Origin: Coriolopsis trogii
Taxonomy: Eukaryota > Basidiomycota > Agaricomycetes > Polyporales > Polyporaceae
Direction: 5' to 3'
Assembly: GCA_020543525.1 (NCBI GenBank)
Contig: JAHYIO010000007.1
Coordinates: forward strand, 124,001 to 188,000
Length of the DNA stretch: 64,000 nucleotides
The notes under the pieces are model-generated. The model did no database searches, had not been told where the DNA came from, and was given only the letters and a program-made list of their open reading frames with translations. The position numbers and the translations under genes are program-made. Shown in pieces: positions 12,333-23,828 of the stretch. How positions within the stretch are numbered: position 1 is the first letter of the stretch; the number at the start of each line of letters is the position of its first letter.

Positions 12333-14107
12333 TTATTCCATCTCCGCAAAATCGCCATCGTCCAGGTCGGCCGGCTGGAGAGTGTGCGACGCACAGCCAG
12401 TATAGCGGCGGAGGAAGAGCAGGACGAGGACGGCGGATATACGAGAGTCCGATGAAATAGAGAGAAGCATAGGGACGATGGCAAAACAGGACAGTCGCAG
12501 GCGATGAAGATGGGTGATTCGTCAGCACATAGCCATCGGACAGGTAAGACAACAAGGATGCATAACACGTACCTCTTTGGGCTCCTCGTCTTCCCCGTAC
12601 TGCATCACATAGTCGATATGACTTAGCACGGTCTCTATGGAGTCCGGGTTTGTAAGATCAAGCGCAAGGAATTTGACCAGGGGGTTCTCCTCGATCTGCC
12701 AGCGGTTGGTTCACCCAGCGCAGCATCGGTCGGAGAGCATCGACGTCGGTGGTCAAGTGGAGTATAACACAGCCACATGTAAATGGATGGCGCAGCGACG
12801 CCGGACGTACGCAGTATCATGCGCACAGTGGCGTAAGGCAGGAGGGACGAGCAGGATCGGCAGAGTCGGGCGAGCAGAGCAGCTGAGCAAACAGAACCAC
12901 ATGAGGTCAGGGGCGATGCATGACTCACCAACTGGACAATGGCCTGGTTGAGGGTGTGGAAGCGCGAATGTCGCTCCGTGCGTTCTTCGCGGCTTCCTGG
13001 GGCTGACACTAGCAACATCGGGTCGACCTCGAGGTATCTGGTGGCGCAGGGTCAACGGTCAAGTTCGACGTACTGGGGTACTAGGATCCTGCTCAACGAT
13101 CATCGGGCGCGATGGCGGTGGGTTCAAGGAACAATGAGGTTCAATTCGTTACGGGGCGCCTCAGACAGCGACGAACGCGGACGCTTGGAAGCGGCGACCC
13201 TGGCGAGTGCTATGCATTGTAGCGCCAATCAAAGCGGTTTGGCAAACCACATCGCAGTTCTGTGGCTAAAGCTGGCCCACGGCGCCGTATACAAATATGA
13301 AGAATCCGAGCGCGGAGAACAAAATCTCACCTCGTGATATCTTTCCTTGTCCGTATGCCGTTCCGACCGCTGCCTTTATCTTCTATATTGCTCGTGACGA
13401 GGTCCATCTTCGACATGATATTCAGCCATGGAATCTCAAGGTTCACCATAGCGGACATCGCGGAAAGTACCCCGCTATAGAACAAAGGTGAGGTGTTGAT
13501 ATGTCACGAAGATACCGGAACACGCCTCACCTGAAGAATTTGTACTTGTCCTCCATGAACTGTGATTCGATGAGGTAGACGGCACATGTTCGAATACCAA
13601 GTCGCTGAAGATGTCGGACGAGGGTAGGAAGGAATGGATGGTGTGTATAAAGCTCGATTTGACCTATGGCACTAATGACGCTCCTGACAGGTCTTCGTCT
13701 GCGATAGACTGAGACATACCTGGACAGTCGATGATCAGGTAGTCATCGTCGTATCCCCCAAGCTCTTCGTCTAGCCAGTCCATATTTTCTAGCAGATACC
13801 TTCACGGGGTCATAATTCGGGCTCAGCCGAGAAGAATGACTGAAACACAATCATGAGGTACGCACTCAAAACAATACACCAGTCCTCCATTGGGTCCGTA
13901 CCCGAGCTCTCCCATGACGTCTTCTAGAGTGATAAGGTCGCGAATGTCTATTGAGGGTTCGTACTCAAACGCATCGGAGTTCGCGGCAGGATCAAGGTTG
14001 ACTAAATGTCCCGACCGTTTTGATGTTTGCAGGTGTGTAATTAGGCCATTGCAGAAGGTTGACTTGCCGGCACCTGCGGGTCCGGTCACCAGTATGGCGT
14101 AGCGCAT
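12333..14107 (-). CDS. gpn3: GPN-loop GTPase 3
   Basis: GPN-loop GTPase needed for assembly and nuclear import of RNA polymerase II with its paralogues GPN1 and GPN2. The first exon from 14107 gives the P-loop [19 protein letters not shown], the helix [13 protein letters not shown] and the diagnostic GPN loop in [12 protein letters not shown]. Later exons give [16 protein letters not shown] (G3 and switch), [22 protein letters not shown] (G4) and [14 protein letters not shown] near the end. A final intron joins GEDEEPKE to [13 protein letters not shown], then stop at 12333. The motif set fits GPN3 rather than GPN1 or GPN2. About eight exons are inferred. It is divergent from PYM across a 340-bp spacer that may be a shared promoter. 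Confidence 0.92.
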
Positions 14108-14447
14108 GTGGTCGTGGCACAGAGAAGTTGAGTGTTCTTCGCAGTAGTGCCAAGTATTCCGTGTAATTCCCTCAGGTCCGTAGCCACAAGTGAGTTGAGC
14201 GGAAAGACGAAGACAATCACGAAGTCGGAAGACGTTGTGGCTGAGGGAGAAGTTCTGCGGAGACTAAGCGCTCAATCTCGGGAAGATAATCTGTAGAGCG
14301 TCTCGCTTGCACGAGGAGTCGATCACTCTCTCGGTTTGCTCTAAGCTAAGCACCACGCCAGATTTCTTGTCCTGGTTCCGGACTCTGTCGCACTATTTTG
14401 CTGCAACCATCGTCTGAGGTCACCTAGACCACCTCCACACAAACGCA
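14108..14447. promoter_or_regulatory. Shared divergent promoter region of gpn3 and pym
   Basis: A 340-bp spacer between two head-to-head starts, holding both 5' leaders. No single clear TATA element is seen, as is common for housekeeping genes. Confidence 0.4.
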
Positions 14448-15110
14448 ATGTCGAAACCTGCTATCGTGCCCGAAACAACCGCCTCCGGGATTGCGGTTGA
14501 TCCCCGCACCCTCGAGCGTGTTATTCCGGAGTCCCGGAGGCCTGACGGGACGTACGTATACTTCAACTATCCTCCTATCACTTGTTCTGACTGGGGTGGT
14601 CGTGAACTGTATTCAATGCGCGGTCTCCGTCCGTCTACCCTGCATTCCTGCATGGGGGTACATGTCATGGAACCTCACAACAGCGTCCGCAAGCAGCTCA
14701 AGATCAGGCCCGGCTACACTCCCCAGGAAGATGTCCGCCGCTTCCGAGGCACGCGCCAGGCGCAAGCCGACGCGAATGCTCTCCCCAAAGGGCACATCAT
14801 CGGTTGGACGCCACCGCCCAAGCCTGCAGCCGCGAGCCCTGGGGCCGCTTCGAAAGCAGGCATGTCGAAGGCACAGAAGAAGAACGAAAAGCGGAAGGAG
14901 AAGAGGAAGGAGAAGAAGGAGGAGACTGTCAAGGATAATTGGGAGGATGACGACGAGCCAGGCGAGGCGGGGGTTGCATCTGGTGCGACGAGCCCGAAGC
15001 GCGATGGCGTGCATGCGAGCGATCACTCGAACCGGGCGGCCGCTGGGGAGGGTAAAAAGGAGGGAGCGGAGGGGCTTGCTGATAAACTGGAAAAGCTGGA
15101 GGTGCGCTGA
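14448..15110 (+). CDS. pym1: PYM: partner of Y14 and Mago
   Basis: Ribosome-associated factor that recycles the exon-junction complex by binding the Mago-Y14 pair. The N-terminus holds the Mago-binding segment GIAVDPRTLERVIPESRRPDG, followed after splicing by TVRKQLKIRPGYTPQED. The C-terminal half is Lys/Glu-rich with low complexity and ends LADKLEKLEVR. One intron (14552-14683, 132 nt) starts GTACGT and ends ACAG. It is a multiple of three and has no in-frame stop, so the unspliced frame also reads through. Spliced length is 176 residues, near the family norm. The basis is family motifs plus a clear splice join. Confidence 0.9.
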   Translation: MSKPAIVPETTASGIAVDPRTLERVIPESRRPDGTYVYFNYPPITCSDWGGRELYSMRGLRPSTLHSCMGVHVMEPHNSVRKQLKIRPGYTPQEDVRRFRGTRQAQADANALPKGHIIGWTPPPKPAAASPGAASKAGMSKAQKKNEKRKEKRKEKKEETVKDNWEDDDEPGEAGVASGATSPKRDGVHASDHSNRAAAGEGKKEGAEGLADKLEKLEVR

Positions 15111-15376
15111 AAATGTGGCGCGACGTTGGTGTTCAGCTTGCTACTTCGTTTCTTTGGGTCGTCCAAGCGTTGGATGGGTTATCAATCGTAGAGACGTGTA
15201 CAGATAAGTTGTTGTATCTTGTATGGAATGTATAAAGGAATGTGTGTATGGATGCTGACTATTCTACATATTGTCCCGGGGTGACTAGATCAGGCAACTA
15301 CCATTATACCCGACTAACATATTTTCTACTTAGTTCAATATCACATAGCCTCTCAGAGCCAGCCTGAGGACAGACG

Positions 15377-16662
15377 TTATGTTACCCATGGTTGGGCCCC
15401 GTTTGCAGGAGGAAGGATATCTGTTGGAGGTGGCGGTATGTCCGAATGTTTCTTGTTCTTGGGTTGTACGACGAAAATTTCTACGGACACGACAATCACC
15501 AGCGACAGGACAGCCAGTGCACCTATGGACGACGTCAGTGAAAGGCTCATGTCCTGAGACATAAGGCGGATATGACTTACCGACTGCAGCCCTCATCTTC
15601 TCCCAACGTGACTCCTCCACCTGTGTCTTGAGTTCACTGATAGTAATTAGGGCGCGACTAAGCATTTCCTGATGCAGCACAATATCAACTCACGCCACAA
15701 TAGTGGATCACGTTCAAGAAAGGTAAACTAACCTCCACATGAATATCTATCCGCTTGAGGTCGTCCTTTGCCTCGTTCTTCCGACTGTCGAGGTCCATCT
15801 GGATCCTATTGATACGAGCCCTTGTAAGCATGATCAGCGCAACGAAAAGGCCGGAAACCGCTCACTCATGCTTCAGGGTAGTAATGGCTTCCTTCATTCG
15901 CGAGTCAAGGCTGTCTACATCTCGCCTCAAAGCCGCGGTGGCAGTCCGCATAGCCGCCGTCTCATTCCTCGTAATCACACTCAGCTCGGTGCGCAACTCT
16001 GATAATGCGGCCTTGAACAGATACGCTTGCTGTGAGATCACGTAGCGCAAACGTCAGTACAACGCAACGAGCACCGGAGGAGGCACACGACTCACACTCT
16101 CCAGGTCTTGTGTAGTCAGCGCGTCCCGCTTGACACGGCCGAGTCGGTCGATGAGTAGGGCACGACATACGCGCATAAGATGACGAGCCACCGGCACAGG
16201 GAAAGACGTCTCCAGGACTTTGACGAACTTATGCGTGTTGAATGGCGGACTCGCGTGCATAGTGTTTGGGGCGTGCGGTAGTGGGAGATGTAATTGTGGA
16301 TCTGTAGGGTGTACGTACTTCGCCGGCACAGACGACTCTGCGCCCTGTGGGCTCGCTACATCCTCACTGGAGCCCGGTGAGGCATGGGTCTCGGATGGCT
16401 CTGGGGTCGGCGGAGGATCGGGTGGTGTAGGGAACGATGAAGTGCTCGGACCAGAGCCAGCTAAATTTGACGGGTCCTTGGGATGTGCGAGCGATATGTG
16501 GGATGGTCCACCGTGGGGCGGGGGGTCGGATATGGTCACGTATGGTGCGTAGCGGTAGGGCCGAAGTCGAAGAGTCTGAGCTGATCTGCAGACGCGGGGT
16601 CGTATGCAATCCTCTGCGCATATCAAGGGAGTCCGTAGAGCAGTTACACCACGCGTAAGCAT
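15377..16662 (-). CDS. DUF1640/CCDC90-like mitochondrial coiled-coil protein
   Basis: Protein of the CCDC90/MCUR1-like family (yeast Fmp32), inner-membrane mitochondrial proteins linked to respiratory assembly or calcium uniport regulation. The start at 16662 gives an Arg-rich N-terminus (MLTRGVTALRTPL) suited to import. A Pro/Ser-rich stretch follows, then the family core FVKVLETSFPVPVARHLMRV and RALLIDRLGRVKRDALTTQD. Later short exons give a coiled coil (AALSELRTELSVITRNETAA, LRRDVDSLDSRMKEAITTL). One membrane segment (GALAVLSLVIVVSVEIFVV) lies just before the C-terminal tail ending GAQPWVT. At least five exons are inferred. It is divergent from the zinc-knuckle gene across 245 bp. Confidence 0.82.
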
Positions 16663-16907
16663 AATAGCAGTAGACAAGAATAGCAAGTTGTAGGAAACGA
16701 GGCGTGTCTGAGTAACTCGAGAGTCGAGACAGGCACTGGCAGGCAGAGAGATGGTTGACGCCCAACAGGGCGTTGTAGCGTTGACGCCATCGCCAACCCT
16801 GAGCGTCCTGGATCTTGCCAAATTGAGCATCAATCTTTCGAGGACACCACTATCTCTTCGGCTTGTCGTCTTGACTTGGCTCTTGGACAGCTCAGAAAAC
16901 ACACACA

Positions 16908-18038
16908 ATGACCAGATATACGAACTTTGCCCGGAAGCGGACATACGTTGAGGCAGGATTTAGCAACGAGCCAGTGACGGAGCCGGAGAGGCAGATGCTC
17001 GAGCCGTCAGACGAAGCCCAAGGCGAGCCCGAGACGAAGAAACGGAAACGGAGCAAATCAAAGAAGGCCAAACTCCCTGATAATGGGTCTAGTAATGCGG
17101 GCGAAGGACAAGCGGAACCCGACGGGAATGAAAGCAGTGAACAACCTGCGAGGCCGCAAAAACTGTCGAAGTTCGACCAGGGGAAGAAGGGGAGAACGTC
17201 CGATAACGGTTGGCCGAAAGGTGCGTTGAGTGCCATAATGTGGTCAAGCTTGTATACTTAGAGCTATTCACAGGCCCGGAGGGGCGTAAAATGGCGTCGG
17301 AGCAGCGCAGGTTGAAGCGCATAGATGATCGCAACGCGGACACCATCTGTTTCGCATGCAGGGAGAAAGGTCACACAGCGAGGGATTGCACGAACACCTT
17401 AGCTCCAGATGCGCTGGAGGGCGACCAACAGAAGACAGCAGGGAAATCCGGTCGGGACGCTGTAGGAATATGCTATCGGTTAGTGCTTCCGCTCGACTGC
17501 TTTCCGCCACTCGATGTTCAGACTCGCTGTCCTCGAAGATGCGGATCCAGACGACACAATCTCTCCAGATGTAGAGAGCCCGTCGATCCTGAGAACCCTC
17601 TGCCGTTCGCGTCCTGCTTCGTCTGTTCTGGCAAGGGGCATCTTGCTTCGAAATGTCCCAAAAACCAAGCCAAAGGTATATACCCCAACGGTGGATGTTG
17701 CAAGCTCTGCAAAGAGACTACGCATCTCGCCAAAGATTGTCCACTCAGAAAGCAAGGTACGACCCCGTGTAATCAAGGACTCGATGGTTGTCATTGACAT
17801 TATGATCTTCTCAGAGGTTGTCGCGAAAACAATTCTAGTTGGTACCGGGAAGGAAGGCGGGGCCGACGAAGACGACTTCCACACGTTCAAGCGCTTGACC
17901 GCCGAAGTGGACAAGTCGGAGAAAGCGGAAGAGAAGGCGAAGCGGAAAGCTGGTGTGAAAGTCGGGGCACATTCTGGTGTAGTACGGGCATTCGGCAACG
18001 AACCAGCGCCGAAAAAGAAGAAGGTGGTTGTGTTCTGA
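16908..18038 (+). CDS. CCHC zinc-knuckle protein (ZCCHC9-like)
   Basis: Probable nucleolar RNA-binding protein of the ZCCHC9 type. Exon 1 from 16908 gives a basic region with KKRKRSKSKKAK. After an intron the second exon has the knuckle CFACREKGHTARDC. Further exons give CGSRRHNLSRC (imperfect in the raw frame), CFVCSGKGHLASKC and CKLCKETTHLAKDC, so four CX2CX4HX4C-type units are visible or partly visible. The last exon (about 17814-18038) is acidic then basic and ends KKKKVVVF, a likely nuclear signal. Introns lie near 17220-17270, 17478-17530 and 17757-17815. Family members act in rRNA processing or decay; that role is inferred here. Confidence 0.82.
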
Positions 18039-18286
18039 TATATGCCTCCTATCTTACCTGTATCTTCATGTGTAATCTTCTGCGAGCATTGCATGACACT
18101 ATCATACGAGTACGCAGTTATAGGCTGAGTGAGAGAGAAGTATCATATGCGGGGTTCCCCACGTGGTGTGAGGGCACTGCCACAAGCATGAAGTAAGTGG
18201 TCGTTGCAGGTGTTGACCCGAAGCCACCTAGGTACTCTACCGCCAACCACGACAACGTCTCGTCTCCCACTCTCCTCCCAGCAGCC

Positions 18287-20188
18287 ATGTCTACCACGAC
18301 CACCCCGCAGCAGCCCAGCACGGCGCCACCCACGCTCTCCAAAGCGACAGCCGCGAAGACGAAGACTGCTGCCCCCCCTACCCAGAGCACCTCCGTATCA
18401 ACCGTCAAGTCAAAGAAGGACGCCTCGAAACCTACAACGTCTTCAGTGTCTGCCCCTGCTAAGACACAATCCCAGGACTCGATGAAGAAGATTTCGCGAC
18501 GTTCGAGCAAGCCGATCATCAACTGGTTCCAGCGCAAGCTCGCGGGCACCGTGCGTTCACGACGACTTTCCGAGTCTCAACGTTATGTTGCCCCCTCTCC
18601 ACGGGTCAAAGACAAGTCGCATCGTCGAGTGTCGGCCCCCATGCCTCCTCCTCTGTCAATCCGGTCACGCACACGGAGCAACACGACCGGGTCGAGGCAG
18701 AACAAGGCTCATAGTCTTCGCGGCACCATCTCCCTCAACGAGAGCATGGACAATGACGACCGCTCATTTCGGAGCGAGTCTGATGATGAAGGGCGTTCCT
18801 CGGAAGCGAGAGGATCGTTATATTCCCCCGCGAGCTATTTCGAAGCGGACGAAGATGCGTCAGTGCGTCCATTGCCCCCGAGCTCGCCTCCGTCGCCAGC
18901 CCCGTCGCGCGACTCGTCCTCCTACCTCTCGCATTCGCGCACCTTCAGGAGTATGACGGCGAGCACGAAGCCGACAACCCTGCTCAGCGTTGATTTGACC
19001 GGAGGAATGGCCCATATTGCTCAGGCCCCACCCACTCCAACTACTCCTGGACACCGTATTCCGCCACATATCCGCACGCACTCGTCGGGTCCGTCATCCG
19101 GGTCGATCACGTTTTCAGCGATCCCTCCCCCTTCGCCCACGAGTCCCTCGCGACCATCGTCTGGCAATTCGGGTGCTGCTCGTGGCGCAACCCTTAGCGC
19201 GCCGCTGTATACTACGCATCACCCGCGCAACAATCCTCGTCCGTCTTCTCCACCCCCTGACGATGCATCGGTGTTGACACTTGCGTCATCTGCGTTCGGG
19301 TTCCCTGGCGCGCGCATCGGTGTTGCCGCCCTCGCTCTCTCGGGTCGAACTTCCATTGCGGACGATTCCATTTCGCAGTGGAGCAACACGGCTGGTATGA
19401 CAGATAGCACCAGTCATTTCATGATGATGGGCGATCTGGAAGAAGATATGGAGGAACAGCGCTACAACTATCACGACGTCGACGCCAGTGTCCGTGCGCT
19501 GCGTCCGAGGAGTTCTCGCCGGGGAAGTTGGGACAGTACGGTCAGTGGATGGAGCGCGAACATCGCACTTGGTGGTGCGGCTGGGGCTCCAAGTCCTGGA
19601 GGCGCCAGGAGCAAGAGCATGTGGACGTCCGGGAGTTTCAAGACGGGTGGGCTCAGTACAGACGAGATACTCGAGGATGGCTTCACGACTGGAACGGGGG
19701 AGAATGGGGAGGTGGGAGACGAGGCCAAGGCTGATGGAGTGGAAGCGAAGTCGACGACGAACCAAACGACAACAACCTCGTCCTCTGCTCTTACGGACAA
19801 CACCGCCATGGAGGAGGACGCTTTGACTCCACCCTTCCGCGCCGCATCGACTCTATTGCTCCCTGGTTCCAAGGCGGACCTGCCGAGTGATCTGGCTTCG
19901 ACCGCCACGCTGCCCGGATCGAAGGCCGGTTCTGAAGTGACTGCTCCTGAGACTCTATCTACCGATGGGCATAGGAGCCGGGCGTCAACACCTACGAGGG
20001 GCGAGTTGGGTGCGGGGGAGCTCAGCGCCGCGGCGGAGGCGTTGAGCTTGGAGGATAAGGCGGTCGACGGGAACGAAGAGGAGGACAAGAGCCATAGGGC
20101 GTCCGTCCAGTTCGCGTCTGTGCCTCTCAGCCCGATGAGTTCCAAGTCCGAGTACGTATCTGCTCCGTCTACTCCCGCGGTGGTGTAA
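18287..20188 (+). CDS. Large intrinsically disordered Ser/Thr/Pro-rich protein
   Basis: Single-exon gene of 633 residues with no recognised domain. The start at 18287 (MSTTTTPQQPST) is chosen over an upstream in-frame non-ATG codon at 18197. The N-terminal third is basic and holds SKPIINWFQRKLAGTV, which looks like a short structured helix. Conserved-looking islands include LRGTISLNESMDND, SLYSPASYFEADED and TLLSVDLTGGMAHIAQAP. Long low-complexity Ser/Thr/Pro and acidic stretches fill the rest. There is no signal peptide or membrane segment. The many SP and TP sites suggest phosphorylation. I do not recognise a function. Confidence 0.78.
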   Translation: MSTTTTPQQPSTAPPTLSKATAAKTKTAAPPTQSTSVSTVKSKKDASKPTTSSVSAPAKTQSQDSMKKISRRSSKPIINWFQRKLAGTVRSRRLSESQRYVAPSPRVKDKSHRRVSAPMPPPLSIRSRTRSNTTGSRQNKAHSLRGTISLNESMDNDDRSFRSESDDEGRSSEARGSLYSPASYFEADEDASVRPLPPSSPPSPAPSRDSSSYLSHSRTFRSMTASTKPTTLLSVDLTGGMAHIAQAPPTPTTPGHRIPPHIRTHSSGPSSGSITFSAIPPPSPTSPSRPSSGNSGAARGATLSAPLYTTHHPRNNPRPSSPPPDDASVLTLASSAFGFPGARIGVAALALSGRTSIADDSISQWSNTAGMTDSTSHFMMMGDLEEDMEEQRYNYHDVDASVRALRPRSSRRGSWDSTVSGWSANIALGGAAGAPSPGGARSKSMWTSGSFKTGGLSTDEILEDGFTTGTGENGEVGDEAKADGVEAKSTTNQTTTTSSSALTDNTAMEEDALTPPFRAASTLLLPGSKADLPSDLASTATLPGSKAGSEVTAPETLSTDGHRSRASTPTRGELGAGELSAAAEALSLEDKAVDGNEEEDKSHRASVQFASVPLSPMSSKSEYVSAPSTPAVV

Positions 20189-20944
20189 TGCTTTGCATGC
20201 ACATGTAATTGGGACATGGTGAGTAACGTTGCCTAAAATCCGTTGCATAGTTGTGACACCGCCTTGTAGGTTACTTGCATTTGCTGTTCCTTTCTCGCTC
20301 GCAACATCTACTCTACAATCCCATCCACTTTACTCATGAGCACGTTACATCGTTTGGTTTCTGTCGATTTGAGCATATTCAGTTCGCTGGTGTGTCTACA
20401 TATGTGATTCGTCACTGCCTTGTATACTATTACGTGCTAGAACAGGGTTTTATCGGCTGCAGCCCCATATATGTTTGGCATGATGGGCCTTCGTGTAGCT
20501 TCAGCACGTACCTCGTTCGTGTAATGGAGGTGACTGGCGTTTGCCATATTGAGATAGGGCGGCGGTTTGCCGAGAGACCCCCTTCCGTAAAGCGCGTCGT
20601 TCGCGGTGTGCCCGCATGCAGTCATCCATCTTCTACTCACCGCGTGACGTTCTCCCCGCCGTCCCCTCCATCGGCCACAGGTCAGCTGGGTGGCCTCGTG
20701 AGCAGCGCACATCATGCCAGTTGGTACACTCGCCGGTCCGCAGTGATATCTTGATCACAAACGCTTATTGAACGCGTTCCTCACGGGCCTCGGTGACGTT
20801 TGTTCAGACGCGACGCGGTCTCTACTAAAGGCAAGCGACGCCGTGATTGCGACGTCTTGGACCCAGCACGTCCTCGCCCTCTTCGACTTTGGCCTGTGCA
20901 GTACCCTTGAACACGCCGCGTCTGTCGCGTGGAACACCATCAGG
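20189..20944. other. Intergenic region
   Basis: 3' flank of the disordered-protein gene and 5' flank of the GH125 gene, both on the plus strand. No gene is supported. Confidence 0.5.
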
Positions 20945-23249
20945 ATGAAGCTTGGAACCGTTTCGTTCGTGTCTGCCGCTGTGGCCGCTTCGGCCGTAGT
21001 GGGTGCGGCTGCACAGTGCCCAGATTACACAACGTTCGCGCAGGTGCGTTTTCACTGCTTGCTATGGGCTGTCTGCGCCCTGGGACGCGTGGGACACGCT
21101 TTGAACGCGTGTAACATCGCCCAACTCACATGCTTTGCTCCCTATCGGTGTCTCGCGATAGAAACCGCAAGGGAACCCGTCCAGTGGGCCGCTCGCCCTA
21201 CCGTACATGCGGCCCGCGCCGGAGTGCCGCACGTTCAACAGCACGGCGGTAGAGGTACGTTAGTCTCTGAGCGCAATGTGATGTTTCTATTCTGAACACC
21301 TTCCCAGAAAGTGATCACGGACATGAAGGCACGCCTGAAGGATCCGGACTTAGCGCGGTTGTTTGAGAATGCATTCCCCAATACGCTTGGTAAGTCGTCG
21401 GATTCGGAACGTGATTGAGTCGGTGTGTTCATGTATGTTGGAACAGATACGACCGTCAAGTACTTCAATGCGGTAGGTGTCTGTGGTGAAGTGTCGGTGA
21501 GTAGAGGAGCTAATATGGAGTGAATATATCAGACGGAAAACTTGGCTTTCATTATCACTGGCGTACGTGTCCTCTCTCATCGCACTGTCACATTTTTGGC
21601 TGACATCACTTGGTAACAGGATATCACGTATGTTCTAATTTCAGCTAGGAAATCTGTCAACTACTAACCCAGATACCAGTGCTCAATGGTTGCGAGATAC
21701 TGCGAACCAGTTTGCGCATTATCATACCCTACTCGCTAAGGACAAGGAGCTCGCGACACTGGTGAAGGCAGTCATCAACAATGAGGCACGTTATGTGTCT
21801 CAGTATCCGTACTGTGGCGCCTTCCAACCCCCACCTGAAAGCGGACTGGCGCCAAGTCATAATGACTGGGCTGATGGTGTGACAGTGAATCCGTGAGTAT
21901 GCGTGTCCTCTTGCATTTAGCATCGTCTCAGTATTGTTTCCTTTCCAGACCTGTAAACAACCAGACCGTCTTTGAGTGCAAGGTCAGCTTTCCCTCGCGT
22001 CTGCGCGGCTCTCTCAAGATGCTAAACATCGGTACAGTACGAGATCGACTCGCTCTGCGGCTTCTTGAAGCTCTCCAGGTCATACTACCAGGCGACGAAA
22101 GACTCTTCATTCATGAACCAGAACTGGTTTACCGCCATTGACCAGATTTTTCGCGTCATATGGGAGCAGTCGCAGTCGACGTTCGACGACGACTACAACG
22201 TTGTATCCTATTACAACTGGACTGGGGGCAATGGAGCCCTCTCGCCAGCGGTACCCAACCACGGCAACGGAGAGCCAAAGTTGTACACTGGGCTAGTCGG
22301 AACACACCATCGTCCGTCGGACGATATCAGCACATTCGGTATGTAGGGACCATTGCCGCCTGTTAGGAACCTAGCAACTGACGCAGTCGCGATGCACTAG
22401 CATTCCTGACGCCTGCGAATGCTATGTTGAGCGTGGAGCTTTCTCACCTTGTTGAAGTCCTGGATGCGACGAAACAGGCTGGGAACGTTAGCTCTCTGGC
22501 TAAGCAGTACAGTGCCACTATCAAGAAGGCCATCTGGGACACGACTGTTGTGAACAACATCTTCGCTTATGAGACGAATGGTAAGGAGTTGCGTGACGAA
22601 AGGGGATTCTCTCTCACTGTTCGATTTGCGTCAGGCTTCGGCGGGAGATATGTGATGGACGATGCGAACGTTCCTGTAAGTCTCACCTGGCGCGTAAGAA
22701 TGGCAGAAATTGACCAGATGCACGTTCAGTCGCTGCTCTCTCTGCCGTACCTCGGTTTCCTGGACAAGCACCATCCTGCGTACCTCGCTACCCGGAAGCT
22801 GTTGTTGTCGCGTCACAACCCCTACTACGCCGCAGGAAAGAACTTCAGCGGTATCGGGTAAGATTCTGCCCGTCCATGTCCAAGAATGCAACATCTGATT
22901 GCAACATACAGAGGACCACACGTTGATGCGTACCATCCTTGGCCAATGTCACAAATCTCGGCCATCTATGGCACGGATAACGACCAAGAGATTCTGAAGT
23001 CATTGTACTTGATCGCAAATGTGAGTCTTTACTGTGTTCGTTTCATGCACGGAAAACTCAGCTGACATTCGACAGAATACTGGAGGACTAGGCCTCATCC
23101 ACGAGTCTGTTTCCATCTACGATGGGGCTTATACGAGGCCATGGTTTGCATGGGCCAACAGCTACTTCGCTGAAATGTTGCTTGACCTTGCGCAGCGCAA
23201 GCCGCATCTTATCATGAAGGATGGGAAGCCGTACGTGCCGGGACAATGA
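20945..23249 (+). CDS. Secreted GH125 exo-alpha-1,6-mannosidase-like enzyme
   Basis: Glycoside hydrolase family 125 (formerly DUF1237), enzymes that remove alpha-1,6-linked mannose from N-glycans or mannans. The start at 20945 gives a signal peptide (MKLGTVSFVSAAVAASAVV, then GAAAQC). Exons join to GNPSSGPLALPYMRPAPECR, then FENAFPNTLDTTV, AQWLRDTANQFAHYHTL, SLCGFLKLSRSYYQAT, NDWADGVTVNP, VSYYNWTGG, GFGGRYVMDDANVP, LPYLGFLDKHHPAY, GPHVDAYHPWPMSQISAIYG and a C-terminal HESVSIYDGAYTRPWFAWANS. These match the family in order and cover the full length, so the enzyme looks complete. More than ten exons are inferred. It is likely secreted or in the endomembrane system; the substrate is not decidable here. 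Confidence 0.9.
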
Positions 23250-23828
23250 TCTCACATTCATCGGTAGAGTACTGCGCATTGCCTGTGATCATGAGTGCTG
23301 TACGAGTTGTTCATACTGCGCCTTGCATTGCTGCGCTGTCGGCGTAGTGGACCATGCATGCTGCGGGATCCATACAGCGTCTCATTGTGTGCGTTGCGTC
23401 TTGACCGTAACATATTGCTATAGGGACTATTCGAGAGTCTGAATTCCTGACAGGTTCTGCCGCTGAATCGATGGAGGATCGGAACCAGTATAGGAACGCC
23501 AAGCTCTGGTGGTTCTTAGTCCTTTCTCTCCTAGTTGTGTCGTTGGGAAGAGAGCATACGTCTAGAGAAACGTGGAGGGTCTGAAGGGCCGCATCGCCTA
23601 GGCGCGACGCGGTGGCGTGTGTGCAAACGCGTACGGTCACAGCCGAGCGAGCCGCGGGCAATTGACATGCTGTGATTGCCTTCCTGAGGTACCGCAAGCG
23701 CGCTCACGTTCGTTCCCGATTCCAATAAATCCTGCAACTTGAACCAGTCTCTTCCCCAGCTTCGCCCAACGTCCGCCCAGCTCGACAACACACAGCACAG
23801 CGATAGTCCATATCCCTACGAACTCCTG
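23250..23828. other. Intergenic region
   Basis: 3' flank of the GH125 gene and 5' flank of the C2-domain gene. No gene is supported. Confidence 0.5.

Noticed and set aside
19471..20217. Minus-strand open frame of about 248 codons
   Set aside because: Antisense to the single-exon disordered protein gene; no independent start context or family.
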